Under the pieces are notes generated by a model. That model did no database searches. It had not been told where the DNA came from and worked only from the letters and a program-made list of their open reading frames with translations. A stretch of 64,000 bases of DNA, from positions 178,601,956-178,665,955 of the forward strand of contig CP136063.1 in the NCBI GenBank assembly GCA_032622095.1, written 5' to 3'. This document shows positions 1 through 12,300 of this stretch, one piece after another (the stretch's first letter is position 1; the number at the start of each line of letters is the position of its first letter). This DNA is from Siphonodentalium dalli. Its lineage: Eukaryota; Mollusca; Scaphopoda; Gadilida; Siphonodentaliidae. Made by a program: the position numbers and the translations under genes.

Positions 1-112
1 CGGTACGATTGAGTAAGGTACACACACGAATACATCAGGGGCTCCCAATGGGTTATATGTTATTTTCAGTCTATCAAATTATTTATATTTTCAACAACAT
101 ATTATTACACCG

Positions 113-520
113 GTGACTTTAAGTTTACAATTTCAGCCTGTCCTGACTCTATCGATACGATTTATCATATTTTCATAAAACATATTATACACCGGTGGCG
201 TTAACGTTACAATTTCGGCATTTACGTGATTCTATCGGTACGATTGAGTAAGGTACACAAAATCTCAAAGAATACATTCGCCCTGTACACCACACAATAT
301 CAAACTCACAGAAGCTAGAAACACCACAGGTGGCGTAATGAGAAATAAAAACGATTCCTTAAACTTCTGTAACGATTGTATCGCTATGTATCAAGGGTTA
401 CTATACTGGGACGCAGATAATCACTAGAAATAAAAACGCTTCTTTAACTGATGTAACGATTGTATCGCTCTGTGTCAAGGGTTATACTGGGGCGCAGATA
501 ACGACAAGAAAACCATAGTC
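113..520. repeat. Diverged direct repeats near the left edge
   Basis: 'attacaccggtg' blocks recur near 109 and 187, and 'cggtacgattgagtaagg' occurs at 1 and 235. An 80-bp unit with 'gtaacgattgtatcgct' is duplicated at 341-423 and 424-510. Unclassified. Confidence 0.6.
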
Positions 521-689
521 AGAAATGGTAACGCCACCAAGATCGTATTATTAGCCATAAATATAAATAATAATACAATTATTCTATAAACTAGCTTTCA
601 AATTTTATGCGGGAAATTTGCGTACTTCCATATTTCAAGTTTTCCCGTTTCTCGTGGCATACATTACTTTCATCAAACTGTCCTCTTTA

Positions 690-1265
690 TTACACAAGCT
701 GATAGGCCCGACTTCACCCGGGCTGTTTCCCATCTGCTTTCCGGTGAAAGGTGCGATTTGACCTTCAATTGACTATTTCGAAAGTCAAGGTCAGGTCAGG
801 GTCATGATTTGTCCAGTCCAAAACACCCCCACCCGTAGAAAACTACCCATAGGTATCAAATTTCGTCGAAATCCGTCCGTTTTACCCAACTTGACCTTTA
901 ATTAACAATTTTGAAGGTCAAGGTAAGGTCAGAGTCATGATTTGACCCGTCCAAAACACCCCCCCCCCCGACAAAAGTACCCATAGGTATCAAATTTCGT
1001 CGAAATCTATCCGTTTTATCCGAGTTGACCTTTGATTGGCCATATTGAAGGTCAAGGTCAGGCCGAGGTCACGATTTGACCCGTTCAAAACTCTCCTCGG
1101 ACCAAAGTATCCCTAGGTATCAAATTTCGCCGAAATTTGTCCGTTTTACCCAAATTGACCTTGCATTGACAGTTTTAATGGTCAAGGTCAGGTCGGGGTC
1201 ACGATTTGACCCGTTCAAAACACTTCCCGGACACAAATACCCATAAGTATCAAATTACGTTGAAT
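690..1265. repeat. About 130-bp tandem repeat, four copies, rich in AGGTCA
   Basis: The landmark 'ggtatcaaatt' recurs near 853, 986, 1116 and 1246. Each unit has 'gaaggtcaaggtcaggtc'-like sequence and 'cgtccgttttaccc'. The array follows 'ggcccgacttcacccggg', similar to the element at 46645, which suggests a retroelement-tail origin. Confidence 0.75.
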
Positions 1266-1477
1266 TCTATGGAAAGCCGAGGAGGACATGTTGGTTGCTA
1301 ATTGCTAGATATACGACGCGGTATTTTGAAGGTGTTTCAAACTAGGAGATAGAAGTATTCTGCTTTTCAAATGGTGATGAATTATAGTAGTTTATTCAAA
1401 TTTTATGGCATAAATTGTTATTAAAACCGTATATACTATAAAAAATTAATGACTCGAAAATTAAGTGGGCCTTTAAA
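1265..1477. mobile_element. Right half of a TTAA-type MITE (cf. 19221-19674)
   Basis: 'tcaaatggtgatgaattata' and the end 'gaaaattaagtgggccttt' match the right arm of the complete copy at 19221-19674. Confidence 0.55.
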
Positions 1478-1689
1478 CAAAGTCACAATTGCATTTAGGC
1501 TCATCTCATACTCGTCCATTCAGCGATATTCTACTGCGCAGTTTGTTATAGCCTCCAGTATTTATTGAGCGTTATACCCCCAACTGTTATAATTCGCCTT
1601 TAGCAGGCGTACTCTTGCCTCAGATTATTGAGATATTAGGTCACACATAATCACATTAAATCGCATCGTAACATAGCAATTGTGTGGGC

Positions 1690-2490
1690 TCCTTGGCGTG
1701 AATATGTAATGAGAAATAGGTCATACGTAATGACATTAAACTCAAGAAAACCCTCGAAAACAAAACAAAATCACATTTAATGTTTTACGTTATTTCCTTC
1801 ATAAAAAGAATCTTCGTGATAATGAACCCTCTCGTTACTTTAGAATATAGAATTAACCTTAAAATAAAAAAAATCTTTGGAACACAGAACCTTCGGAATA
1901 ACGAACCTTCGGATTGGTGAACCTTCGGAATAGCGAACATTCAGAGAAATTTCGGAATAGTGGACCTTCGGGATAGTGAACCTTCGGAATAGAGACATGC
2001 CCCCCAATATTCATATTATATGCCCAGAGTTCAAAGGTATGGACCCATAAAATTCTAAACTTGGCCCTTAAAATATTGAACTCCAAATTGGAGCACACAC
2101 AGAACACCACTTAAGTCAACTGAACCTATGTCATGTCCCAATGCGGGAGGGTCCATATATACCACAACATTCATAGTATATGCCAAGAATTCAAAGGTAT
2201 GGGCCCACGTAATGACATAAAATCTCAAGAAAACCAGCGAAAACAAAACAAAATCACATTTAATGTTCTAAGTTAAGTTATTTCCTCCTGTATCTGTATC
2301 GGTGTGCGCGCATGATCAGTTCGGATGTGAGCGCACACTCCATATAAAGAATCTTTGTGAAAATGAACCCTCTCAAATTAGTCTCAATACTTTAAAATAT
2401 AGAATTAACCTAAAAATAACAAAAACCTTCGGAATAGAGAACCTTCGGAATAGCGGACCTTCGGGATAGCAAACCTTCATAATAGAAGCA
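1690..2490. repeat. About 480-bp tandem duplication with 'gaaccttcggaatag' arrays
   Basis: Both halves contain 'aaaacaaaacaaaatcacat' (1760, 2241) followed by a short array of a 15-bp unit, GAACCTTCGGAATAG (1880-1997 and 2425-2485). The ORFs here come from the array. Confidence 0.65.
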
Positions 2491-3120
2491 TGTCCCCACA
2501 ATTACACCGGTGACGTAAACACATGTGCCAATCTTAGTTGTACTCTCGTAATTATCGGTACGATGAAACGGTGACGGAATCTGACGAGGTTTGCCGAATG
2601 TACAATCACCCAGTGAATTATCGATCGACCATGCGATATCAAAAAACCAAAAGCTAGAAACACCACACTACGGTGGCGTAATGACAGTTATATAACCACG
2701 GTACTCTCATGCACATGTACGCACAAACAATAACTACAATTAAATAAATAAAAACAATGTAAAAGCTACCATATTAAACAAAAATTTAAATTTAAAAAGC
2801 TTTAAAACTTTGTTCTACACAATAAGGTGTTGTTCAGTTTTGACACAAACAGTGTGTAAACAATTTTAACGCTGCTGCCAATTTTGTGTTTCTGTGGTAG
2901 CCTTTACGAAATTTGTGTCTCAAAAAGAACACATCTCATCTAATAACTATGATACAATCACATATTCACTCATATTCAACGTTGATGAAATTACATCGAC
3001 ACATATATGTCATGTATCATTTCTACACAATGTAATACATATTGTGTAGAATTGATACACCTTTGTTCTAAGAGGAAATGTCTGTATATAAGTGTATACG
3101 AACAATTGATTATCTTGCAG

Positions 3121-3318
3121 GACTATGACGAGAAGGATTTATTCGCAATGTGGAATCCAAAACTACAGGTACAAAACGTCATATCTGATACCCGAGATTC
3201 CAAATGGATCGAGGTCAACCAATTTCCTTCTGGTGAGACATTCATGTCAGAAAAACGGCGAATCAAGGGGACATTTGCCGAGAGTATGGAGCTAGAACAT
3301 TTCCCATTCGATATTCAG
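3121..3318 (+). CDS. pLGIC exon: extracellular domain with WNPKL and FPFDIQ motifs
   Basis: 66 codons open in phase 0 between 'tatcttgcag' and a 'gtgaga' donor. It starts DYDEKDLFAMWNPKL, the usual beta-strand region around the family's W-x-P motif, and ends MELEHFPFDIQ, the pro-loop. At the positions where animal Cys-loop receptors carry the first and second cysteine, this protein has Glu and (in the next exon) Ile. Confidence 0.9.
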
Positions 3319-6300
3319 GTGAGAAAACTGCTCCTACTCGTAAGAACATATGTTGTCATAGTCCCGCACAAAAACAACTGAAAACATGCTAGAAAATAAG
3401 GTCTATTGAATGCAGTTATACAACAATAGGTGACAAGAACTAATTTCTCAACAGACATATATACAGATACTGTAAAATAATACAATTTCATTTGCACAAC
3501 TATTCTATACGAAAAATGCAAAACAGCTGGAACATTGTGTTAACCTTGTCAAGTATTTCTCAGAGCATATATAAAGCCCGTATATCAATATTTCGTGTAT
3601 ATGGAAGTTTGAATGAGCCATGTCCGTTTAACTACTCTAAAGGTACACAATCCGATTCGATAGTCCCCGTATCAGCAGATTCCAACAATGAAGTGGCGAG
3701 TCGGTTTTCTGTTTATTACTACCTATGTGTTAGTATTTATATCATAGTGTACGAAACTTATCAGTTAGTTGCGTTAATCGGGCATAGCATGATAAATTCT
3801 CATTGTTAAAAAATGAGGCGAAGAACACGAATAAATTCGCACAAAATGTGCACTGCCTGCTCAATGCAAACAAATAATTGAAAACAAATGCATTTTCTAT
3901 ATCTGTAATAATTGAAAACAAATGCATTTTCTAGCCTTTACAACGGACAAGTAAACATGTTCTATATGTAATATATCTTCCCGTATAATATCTTACCAAT
4001 ACAAAATCTATTGCATTAAAAGTTGTTTCATGCATATGCACGGGCTTCATTTTGTGTTTTAAATTTGACCTTTTGTATAAGCAAACATGCACAATCTGCA
4101 CATGTGCTACCGCAAAAAAATGATCATATTGAGCCAGTTAGGGTCAGATACTGACTTTCAAAAGAGACAAGTTCGATTGACATTATATCGAGTGCCTTAA
4201 CAAGATCACCAATGATAAAGAGCTGTCATGTGTCAGTTGCACAAAACCCTTAGCTATTAAGAGCGTTCTTGTTCTTCGTGTATACATCGCTTGTCTGAAC
4301 TTTCTGCATTCAGGTCCGGGAACCCACGGCATAATTTATTCGAAAATGTCGGCAAGATGTCACACAACGAAGCGAGTATTCATGGTTTTCGTCACCTATA
4401 TAAATAATGGCGCGTCATGCACATGTGCCTGCAAGAAAATATCTGTAAGAAAAAATCAGGTACAATTGTACCCTGATATTTTCTTGCTGCAAACATTAAG
4501 CCTGTGAGAACGCGGCGGTTTAGATGGCGTTGATTGAGCTCAATCAGAACAGTATATATTAGTCGTCGTATTGGTTCAAGTGAATTGCGTCCGGTAAACA
4601 ACCTATAGTCGATATTGGAAATTCATAACATTATGACGTTTCCAACATGCATTACCGGTGGGATGAGGTACCCACCAACATGTAGCCAAGTTGCTGCTCT
4701 CATGCATAAAGACCTTCTATGTGATGAGAAAGTGGTCACGTTATTTTTGAAATAGGTACACGCCTATGTTATAATTTCACCTATTAAATCTGAGAGTTAA
4801 TAGATATAGATTTTTGAAATCTATTATTTTTCACAATCGAGAATTAATAGTGGCCCAGTAAACGATCGACGAACCGTCGGTCTCGGACGAAATTGCGGAT
4901 GAAGATGGATAACTCTAAATCAAGAGGCTTTCTGTTGATAACAAGGCCAAATTTCGTCGAACAACATGTTGATAAATAACATGTTTTGGCAATTTTATAC
5001 TATAGTTGACAGTGTATGGTTAGCATTATTTTTGGCCAATTTCTAAAATGTTGTTGTTGTTGTTGTTGTTGTTGGAATCTGATTATATGGGGACCATCGA
5101 ATCGGATTGAGTACCTTTAATTCACGAGGCATATACATTCCTTCTAAAAGTAATTGACATTTATGAACCCCGGAACCAAACTGATGTGTAACAAACTCAG
5201 AATAAATTCAGCCTGCAACACGCCACGAGGCTTTAATTTTGAATCAGTGAGACCAGCGCGAACTGGTATTCTGCCACAATGTTGAAAAAAACATAGCTCA
5301 AACATCCATGCACATGTACGTGGCTTCGATGTGTTGTCGGATGTTTACCGTGGCCTAGTAACCGAAGCATTGGCCCTCGTTTTGTGAAATATTCCTATTG
5401 AATTATTCATAACTATTATCCTCAAACTGACACTTTTAACAACTTGGCTCATGCTGCGATGCTATTGCAGAATCTCCTTCGCACGGGACCATTGCTAAAT
5501 AGGTGCGTTAATTACTATGTTTTAATCAAATTCGTGATGCAACAATATTATGCTTTGTACGACAGGGGAATGTGTGTTTTTGTTATCGAACGATATCAAC
5601 CATAATCACGTTAGACATGTAACTATACTATGTGGTTTTTTTACCCGAGATAACAGGCGATCAGAATCGATACTCACGGGGTAGTAACAGTTCCACGAGA
5701 AAAGATCCTCTTGTGATTTTGCCCAGTTCACTATCGATACGTGTCCAGTTCACTTGCGAGTTTTTTGTGTGCAAAATGACGACATTTACTACAATTCCGG
5801 CGGTTATTTTATAGTATTTCCACAAATAGAGCACGTATGCAGATAGCACGACAGTGAACTTATTTTGATACATAAGGTTATATTAGTTCTATGTATATAC
5901 TGGTTTCAAAACTGAAAACATTTACTATTCAATCACTTCATAACTTGGTCCAAAACAGACGTTATTACACCATTACCAGACTACCGTAGCGTAACAACCA
6001 TTAGCGATTAATTTCAAACAAAAGTGAGTCTGTTGTGGAGTTTTAGTTCCAACTGAACATATACACACTTATTTTACCAAAAATCTGTTGCATAGATGTT
6101 CGGGTAGTGAACCTATATTATCAATGGTGCACTGGGGCCCATCACTAGTGAACTGGAACATTTTTGAAAATGGATAAATTCTCATATTCCACGTTTACTT
6201 AGCAATTTCCAACTATAATGTTTTGATAGTTGACGTAGCCGGTATATTCAACAAATTAACTGCATATATTTCTCTGAAGGCGGAAAACTTGCGTTATTTA

Positions 6301-9300
6301 ACATAGGAAAATCCCCAATGACCTTAATTGACTAGATCGGATAAGAACTGGACTGAAATGGGAAGAGGTATCAGCCTCGCGGGGCATTTTCTACCCCGTG
6401 GATACCAGGAGTGAAGAGTGAGAGATTTCGCAAGCTGACATTTTTATGTGGGTTGTGGTTTTATTTTCACATGCAGTGCAGACATAATAATCGCTTACAA
6501 TTGACAAAGTTACAATTTTATCAATAATCTTGCATATTGATCACGTGGCGTCATGACACAATCCATCGAATATAATCGAAAGTCCACAATTTGTCCACGA
6601 AAACAAATAAGAGAAAACGGAGTCCAAAACACATTTAGGAGACGTGTTGTCTAACAAACTGCGACGTAAACAGACACACATTGTCTTGTCAGAAGTTGGT
6701 AATCATACCTTGCCTTATGTTACCTTATACTGTTAGTGGACGCTGTCCATTATGTCCACGTCTTCTTCGCCAAACTCCTCACCAACACACGAAAGCGCAT
6801 TAGGGCCATCCGAAACACCACCGCACCCCAAACATACAAATACACAACACGTTATAACAAAGTTGTAAAACGACTTCCATCAACTCGTTCAAACAACTCG
6901 TTATAACGACTTTCACAACTCCTTATAACCAGTTGTCGGAAGTCGTTATACTTGTAGAAATAAAAACAAGTCGTTATAACCAGTTGTGTATTTGTATATT
7001 TGGGGGGGGGGGGGGGGGGTGCGGTGGTGTTGTTTACCTTTACTAAATAAACCCATAGGAACATGAACAATATAGAGTGATCTCGCAAACTCACGGTTGG
7101 CAATTACGATGACAATTAGTCTATATACGTCATAAGGTTATCCGCATATTCTAACTGTAACCGTAAGGCGCTATAACCGTCACAGTGGATAGGATTTAAA
7201 TTTCATCGGTGTGTACCCAGGGCAGGCTTGGGGCAATTACTTGTGAATGTAATTAATTACAATTACAATTACTTCAACATTTTTCAATTACAATTACAAT
7301 TCTCATTACATCTATTTCACAATGTAATTAATTACAATTACAATTACTTTGAAATGTAATTCAATTACAATTACAATTACATTTCAGCACATAATTGATG
7401 TAGGAACACTTTTTATTTATATAAACTTTATTTGATAACAAAACATAAATTTAATACAAGCAAGATGAAATACATGGTGAAGCACACTTGGTGCAGAGCA
7501 GCCAATGTACTGAGTCCAGTATAGGTGTTCGTAGAACTGAGCGAATCATGATTTATAGCTGGCAATTCCAGCGTGTTGTATTGGCAGCTTGTAGTCGTGG
7601 TTGATCTTCTAAAAATTGGAATGATATAAGACATTTATGAACTTTGCTAACTATCTTCAATGCTTTCGCATTCTTGACCGATGTTTTTGCATACTGATAG
7701 ATCCTAGTAGGTTGTTGATCACTTGCTGGTGGTGCCTGTGTGACCGTTGATTCATAGACATCTTGATGCTTTCGCTATAAAATGAAAATAATAGAGTATT
7801 TTAGTAACACACATGCATCCATCATTTAATTATTAAGGGAATAAGACTATCTCAGTAAGTCAGACACACAGCCAGGCCAATTGTAAAGGACAATGAGATA
7901 ATCAACACTCTGATTGTTAATTAGAGTCATAATCTTAATTAGCCTTTGTGGCCACCAGCTTATGGGTAACACAATGCCTCCAATAGACAGTGCTAATTGG
8001 GGGATTACTGAAGCAGATATTTGTCCCCTCTTTGTCGTTCAGTTGCAAATTAGAAGGGACAAGATACAATGCATATACCAAATCAAATCAAATCAAATTG
8101 TTTATTCATATAAACCACAATCGTGGTACAAATGGTGAAAAAGAATTACAAAAATAAATTAAATTACCAATACCACCATATGACTGAAGTTATATATCAA
8201 TGGAATTAAACAAAGCTAATACATAAAATGGAAACTTACCTTCAGATGTGTCACAAAATTGGAGGTAACTGGATATTGTAGTTGGGCAAAGTTTGCACTT
8301 CGCTTTCATAGGACACGATGTGTCTTTCTGCAAATTAAAATGCTGCCAGATTGTTTGTAAACATGCTCATAGCATTAGCAATGGTTGATATGAATTTCTA
8401 CCATAGCATATATACCATATCAGATGGAGATAATGAAACATTATCATAAGAGTGATATATTATAGTGATATATTGTCTATTATTTGAAGTTGGTTTCTCA
8501 TTGTATTTATCAAAACAAGCCTACTAAAAGGTTAACCAATGCTTAATCAAACAAACAGGAGGTGTCAACGCAATTAACCATTGAGACACAGTGGATAAAA
8601 ACTCAGTGTTGTGACAACATAGTGATAGCCAATCACCAGTCTTACACTTTGAAATTTTGGAAAAAAAACATTTGAAGAAACCATTGGGTGAATCATGATT
8701 TTGAAGTAATTGAAATTAAACCCTAATTACAATTACAATTACATCCTAACCAATTACAATTGCAATTACATGTAATTGAGAATAAACTCAATTACCAATT
8801 ACATGCAATTACTTGACAAAATGTAATTAATTACAATCAATTACAATTACAAATTACAATTACCCCATCCCTGACCCAGGGACGTGGCGACAGGGGGTTG
8901 GGGTGTCCCCCACCAACTTGGGTAAAAAAACAGTTGGAAATTTCAAACCTGACACAATATTAGTTGCAAATTTCACACCAACAATAGGTTGAAAATGTTC
9001 TTGTAGTTTGATTTTCAAACAATTCATCGGGGCGGGATTTATTGTTTTTGGACCAATATTTGCATATTTTCCTGCTTTTTGTCAAAATTTTGGATTGAAA
9101 TTTTCCAACCTTGGGGGGGGGGGTGTCAGGTTGGAAATTTCCAACACTTGGAAAGCTTGTGTCCTGCGGGTCCCTCCCCCGTGGCCAGTCAAAAACTGTT
9201 AGTTAATTTAAGAAAACAATAATGTCCTACATTTGGTCAACACTGTCATTGGAATGGTTATATGGTTGGAAATTTTCCAACCTAAGTGGGTGATGTCAGG

Positions 9301-12300
9301 TTTGAAATTTCCAACCCTAGGAAGGCTTGAGGCTTGTCCAGATGCTAGGATTTTGCGATTTTCTTGTTCAGATTTCCACAAATGTTCACACACCGGTGTC
9401 ATGGTCCCACCCCAATTTTTGATAACAAAAAACTGCTATTTAGTTTAAGAAAACAATATTTTACTACATTTGGTTAAACATGTGGACTGAAATGGTCATC
9501 AGTTGCAGAATTTTCCAACCTAAGGGTGAGTATGATGTTTGAAATTTCCAACACTAGGAAAGCTTGAGGCCAGTCTAGATGCTAGGCTTTTGTGATTTTC
9601 TTGTTTATTTTTCAAAATGTTCTCACATCCGGCCAAACAACCATGGTCGACATGGTATGTCATGGTCTCTTGTCCGTAGCCATGTGCATTTGTCTGGAGT
9701 TGGACCACTATAGATGTTAGGATTTTGCACGATTATCAATGCGTTGTCAAGCTCAATAGGTACTCCTACTCGTCGTCATTTTTGCGAAATAATTTTTTGG
9801 CCAGACCTACATCTAACGATGACGAATAGTTAAACGTATCCATAACTGATAACCGTTAATTTACGTCATCCTATTTAATCATATTTTACAGGATATCTCC
9901 CTCATCATCACGTCCGAGCTTTCCGAAGCTGAGCTCACCATAGTGGAGGACAAGGATCATCTGAGTAGAATCTTCATAGAAAACTTCTCAGACGAACAGG
10001 AATGGGCTCTTTTCGATTTCGTCGAGTGTGTTCAACGACTCACCACCAAGGCCTTCATGTCATCTACTCACAAGTATCCGGGTTTGATAGCCAGGACCGC
10101 AGCCAGGAGGCGCGGTGCATTCTTCATATTTAACATTGTTTGCATAATGGTGAGATTTTTTATCATCAAGTGTGTGGTTTTAATCTCGCGACGAACCGTC
10201 TGTGTTCACGAAGTGACCCCCAACCCGGTTCCCAAAAACAACTAGACCACCTTATATATACCAGGCACTGAACATTGCGCAGTAAGTTTGCCAATTTGAG
10301 TCGTCTTGGTAGTATTCTACCTAATATGTATAATTTTGGGAAATTATCTCGCTGAATATTGGCAGATTATTTATTTCGACTGGCAATATGCCGTACGGAA
10401 CACATCAGATGAATTGCAATTTGCACGACACTGCTTCTTCAATTTGCCGTACACCAAATATATACAATAAACCGCTGCAAAACTCTTGTTTGGGGCTATA
10501 TGAGCCATCATAGACAGTTATTGTGCCATGTGTATAGCAAAATTCAAACATACACCCATTTTACGTATAAGATATTGGGTATTTATCAGACTTTAAGTTG
10601 TAAACGGTCCGTGGAATTTTACATAATAATTGTCATTTCTCAGGACTTACATTATCTCCAAGATTTATAGATTGTAAATTGTAGAAGTATAGTATACTTA
10701 CCAAGTATTCCGAGTGAATTGATGTTCCTGGCTTGTTCTTTTATTTGGACCTCATCAATATTGTGTGAAAATAACGGAATTTTATGTGAACAAATGCTAA
10801 ATTCCTGTGCAATTACTGTCGTCGGATATACACGATGTAGATTAGTTGACAATAACATACTATTTACGAGATATTTAAGATTGGTATAACACAGTATGTC
10901 TATATTTTAATATTCTTTCTGTTGATGGCGGTTTTAAAGGATGTGACTATTTTAACAGCAATACCCACCACGAAGACCATCCGTGCATTTAATTGACAGC
11001 ATATGATTAAATTATTGTAATTATTAATATCGTGATTTATCAATCCGGCCACGCCAATCAATTACTATAGGGTTCGTGGGGGGGGGGGGGGAATTAATGA
11101 TCATATAATAAAAATGTTTAATCAGCATTTCATCAACAATCTCATTTCTTTGTCAGGTGTTAATCAGCTCCTTGGTTCTTGCGACATTTGCCGTCGCTAG
11201 AGACAAAGTACAGAACCGTCTGCAGCTAACCTTTATTCTCGTCCTCACCGGAATTGCCTTCAAATTCGTTTCAACTCAATCACTGCCCAAAATAAGCTAC
11301 CTGACTTACCTTGTGAGTATACTTATGCAATTAAATCGGATGTGTAAACAACCAGTCTGTGTGAACATACACTCCGAGTCATAGTACTACGGACATATGG
11401 AGTCTATGATCTATCGTAGTCTCGCCCAAGTGCCATATCCTGAAAGCATGCAGGCTGCCACAATATTACGTCATAACGTGTTACGTACGTTATATTTTCT
11501 ACGATTTGACATCTTTAACTTGATTGGTGCTATACTGGCCTGGAATCCCGCAGTTCGGAAAATAGTAAGTCTATGACACGTGATCAGACTCACTATATAT
11601 GTGGATCTGCAGTTAACTTAACTGGTAAACAACCTTCATGCATGTTGTTTATGACTTTACGGAGCTCTCTGTTTCAATCATGTGGTATCGACATTCATTA
11701 ATTATATACTTTATTATATGCTTCCCCATTAAATAGTGGGAAATTGCCGTGGCGTAGAGCGTTATATCCATCGCCTGGACCGACTCGATGGATAACACTG
11801 ACCGACTCGATGGATAACACAATAGTATTACTTTTTCGGAGATTACTTCCGGTTTATAGCGGCGAATCACATTAAGTTTCAAAGCGTATCAAATAACAGC
11901 CGGACTATTGTTTTAATTATTGATTTTCACGGTTCATAAACTGTTATTTAATTGTTATAATGTTAACTCATTTGTTTTAATATATTCTTATCACTAAATT
12001 ATGTATACATTAATTTTCTCGCATCATTTCAGAATAAAACAATGGGGACTATTTCTTATGGCGGCTATGCTCGATATTTGTCATTCGGTGCAAATGCAAA
12101 TGTCGAAGCTTTCTAAACACAATTTGAAGTGAACTGTAGGACAAAATTAGCAGTTTTGGTGCGGTTTATAGCGCATATAATAAAAAGAAAACCTACGGGT
12201 TTTGGTTGAATACCCGGATTATCTCATTCGTGGGTGCAAGGAAGTACAGAATTTCCACTCGCGGCTTGCAGCCGCTCGTGGAAATTCTGTACTTCCTTGC

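Larger units (their letters stand above)
3319..9891 (+). other. pLGIC intron, repeat-filled
   Basis: No exon seen. It holds a fragment near 3640-3690 related to the AGGTAC MITE family, a degenerate copy of that family at 4775-5123, a 215-bp hairpin, a hAT-type element and a tandem array. The stretch 5135-6810 shows nothing I recognise. Confidence 0.6.

Noticed and set aside
1-3120. Upstream exons of the ion channel gene
   Set aside because: I looked for signal peptide and early beta-strand coding with splice sites, and found only repeats. The first exons are probably left of the window.
6852-7103. ORF with a poly-proline stretch
   Set aside because: The prolines come from the G18 run inside a hairpin MITE.
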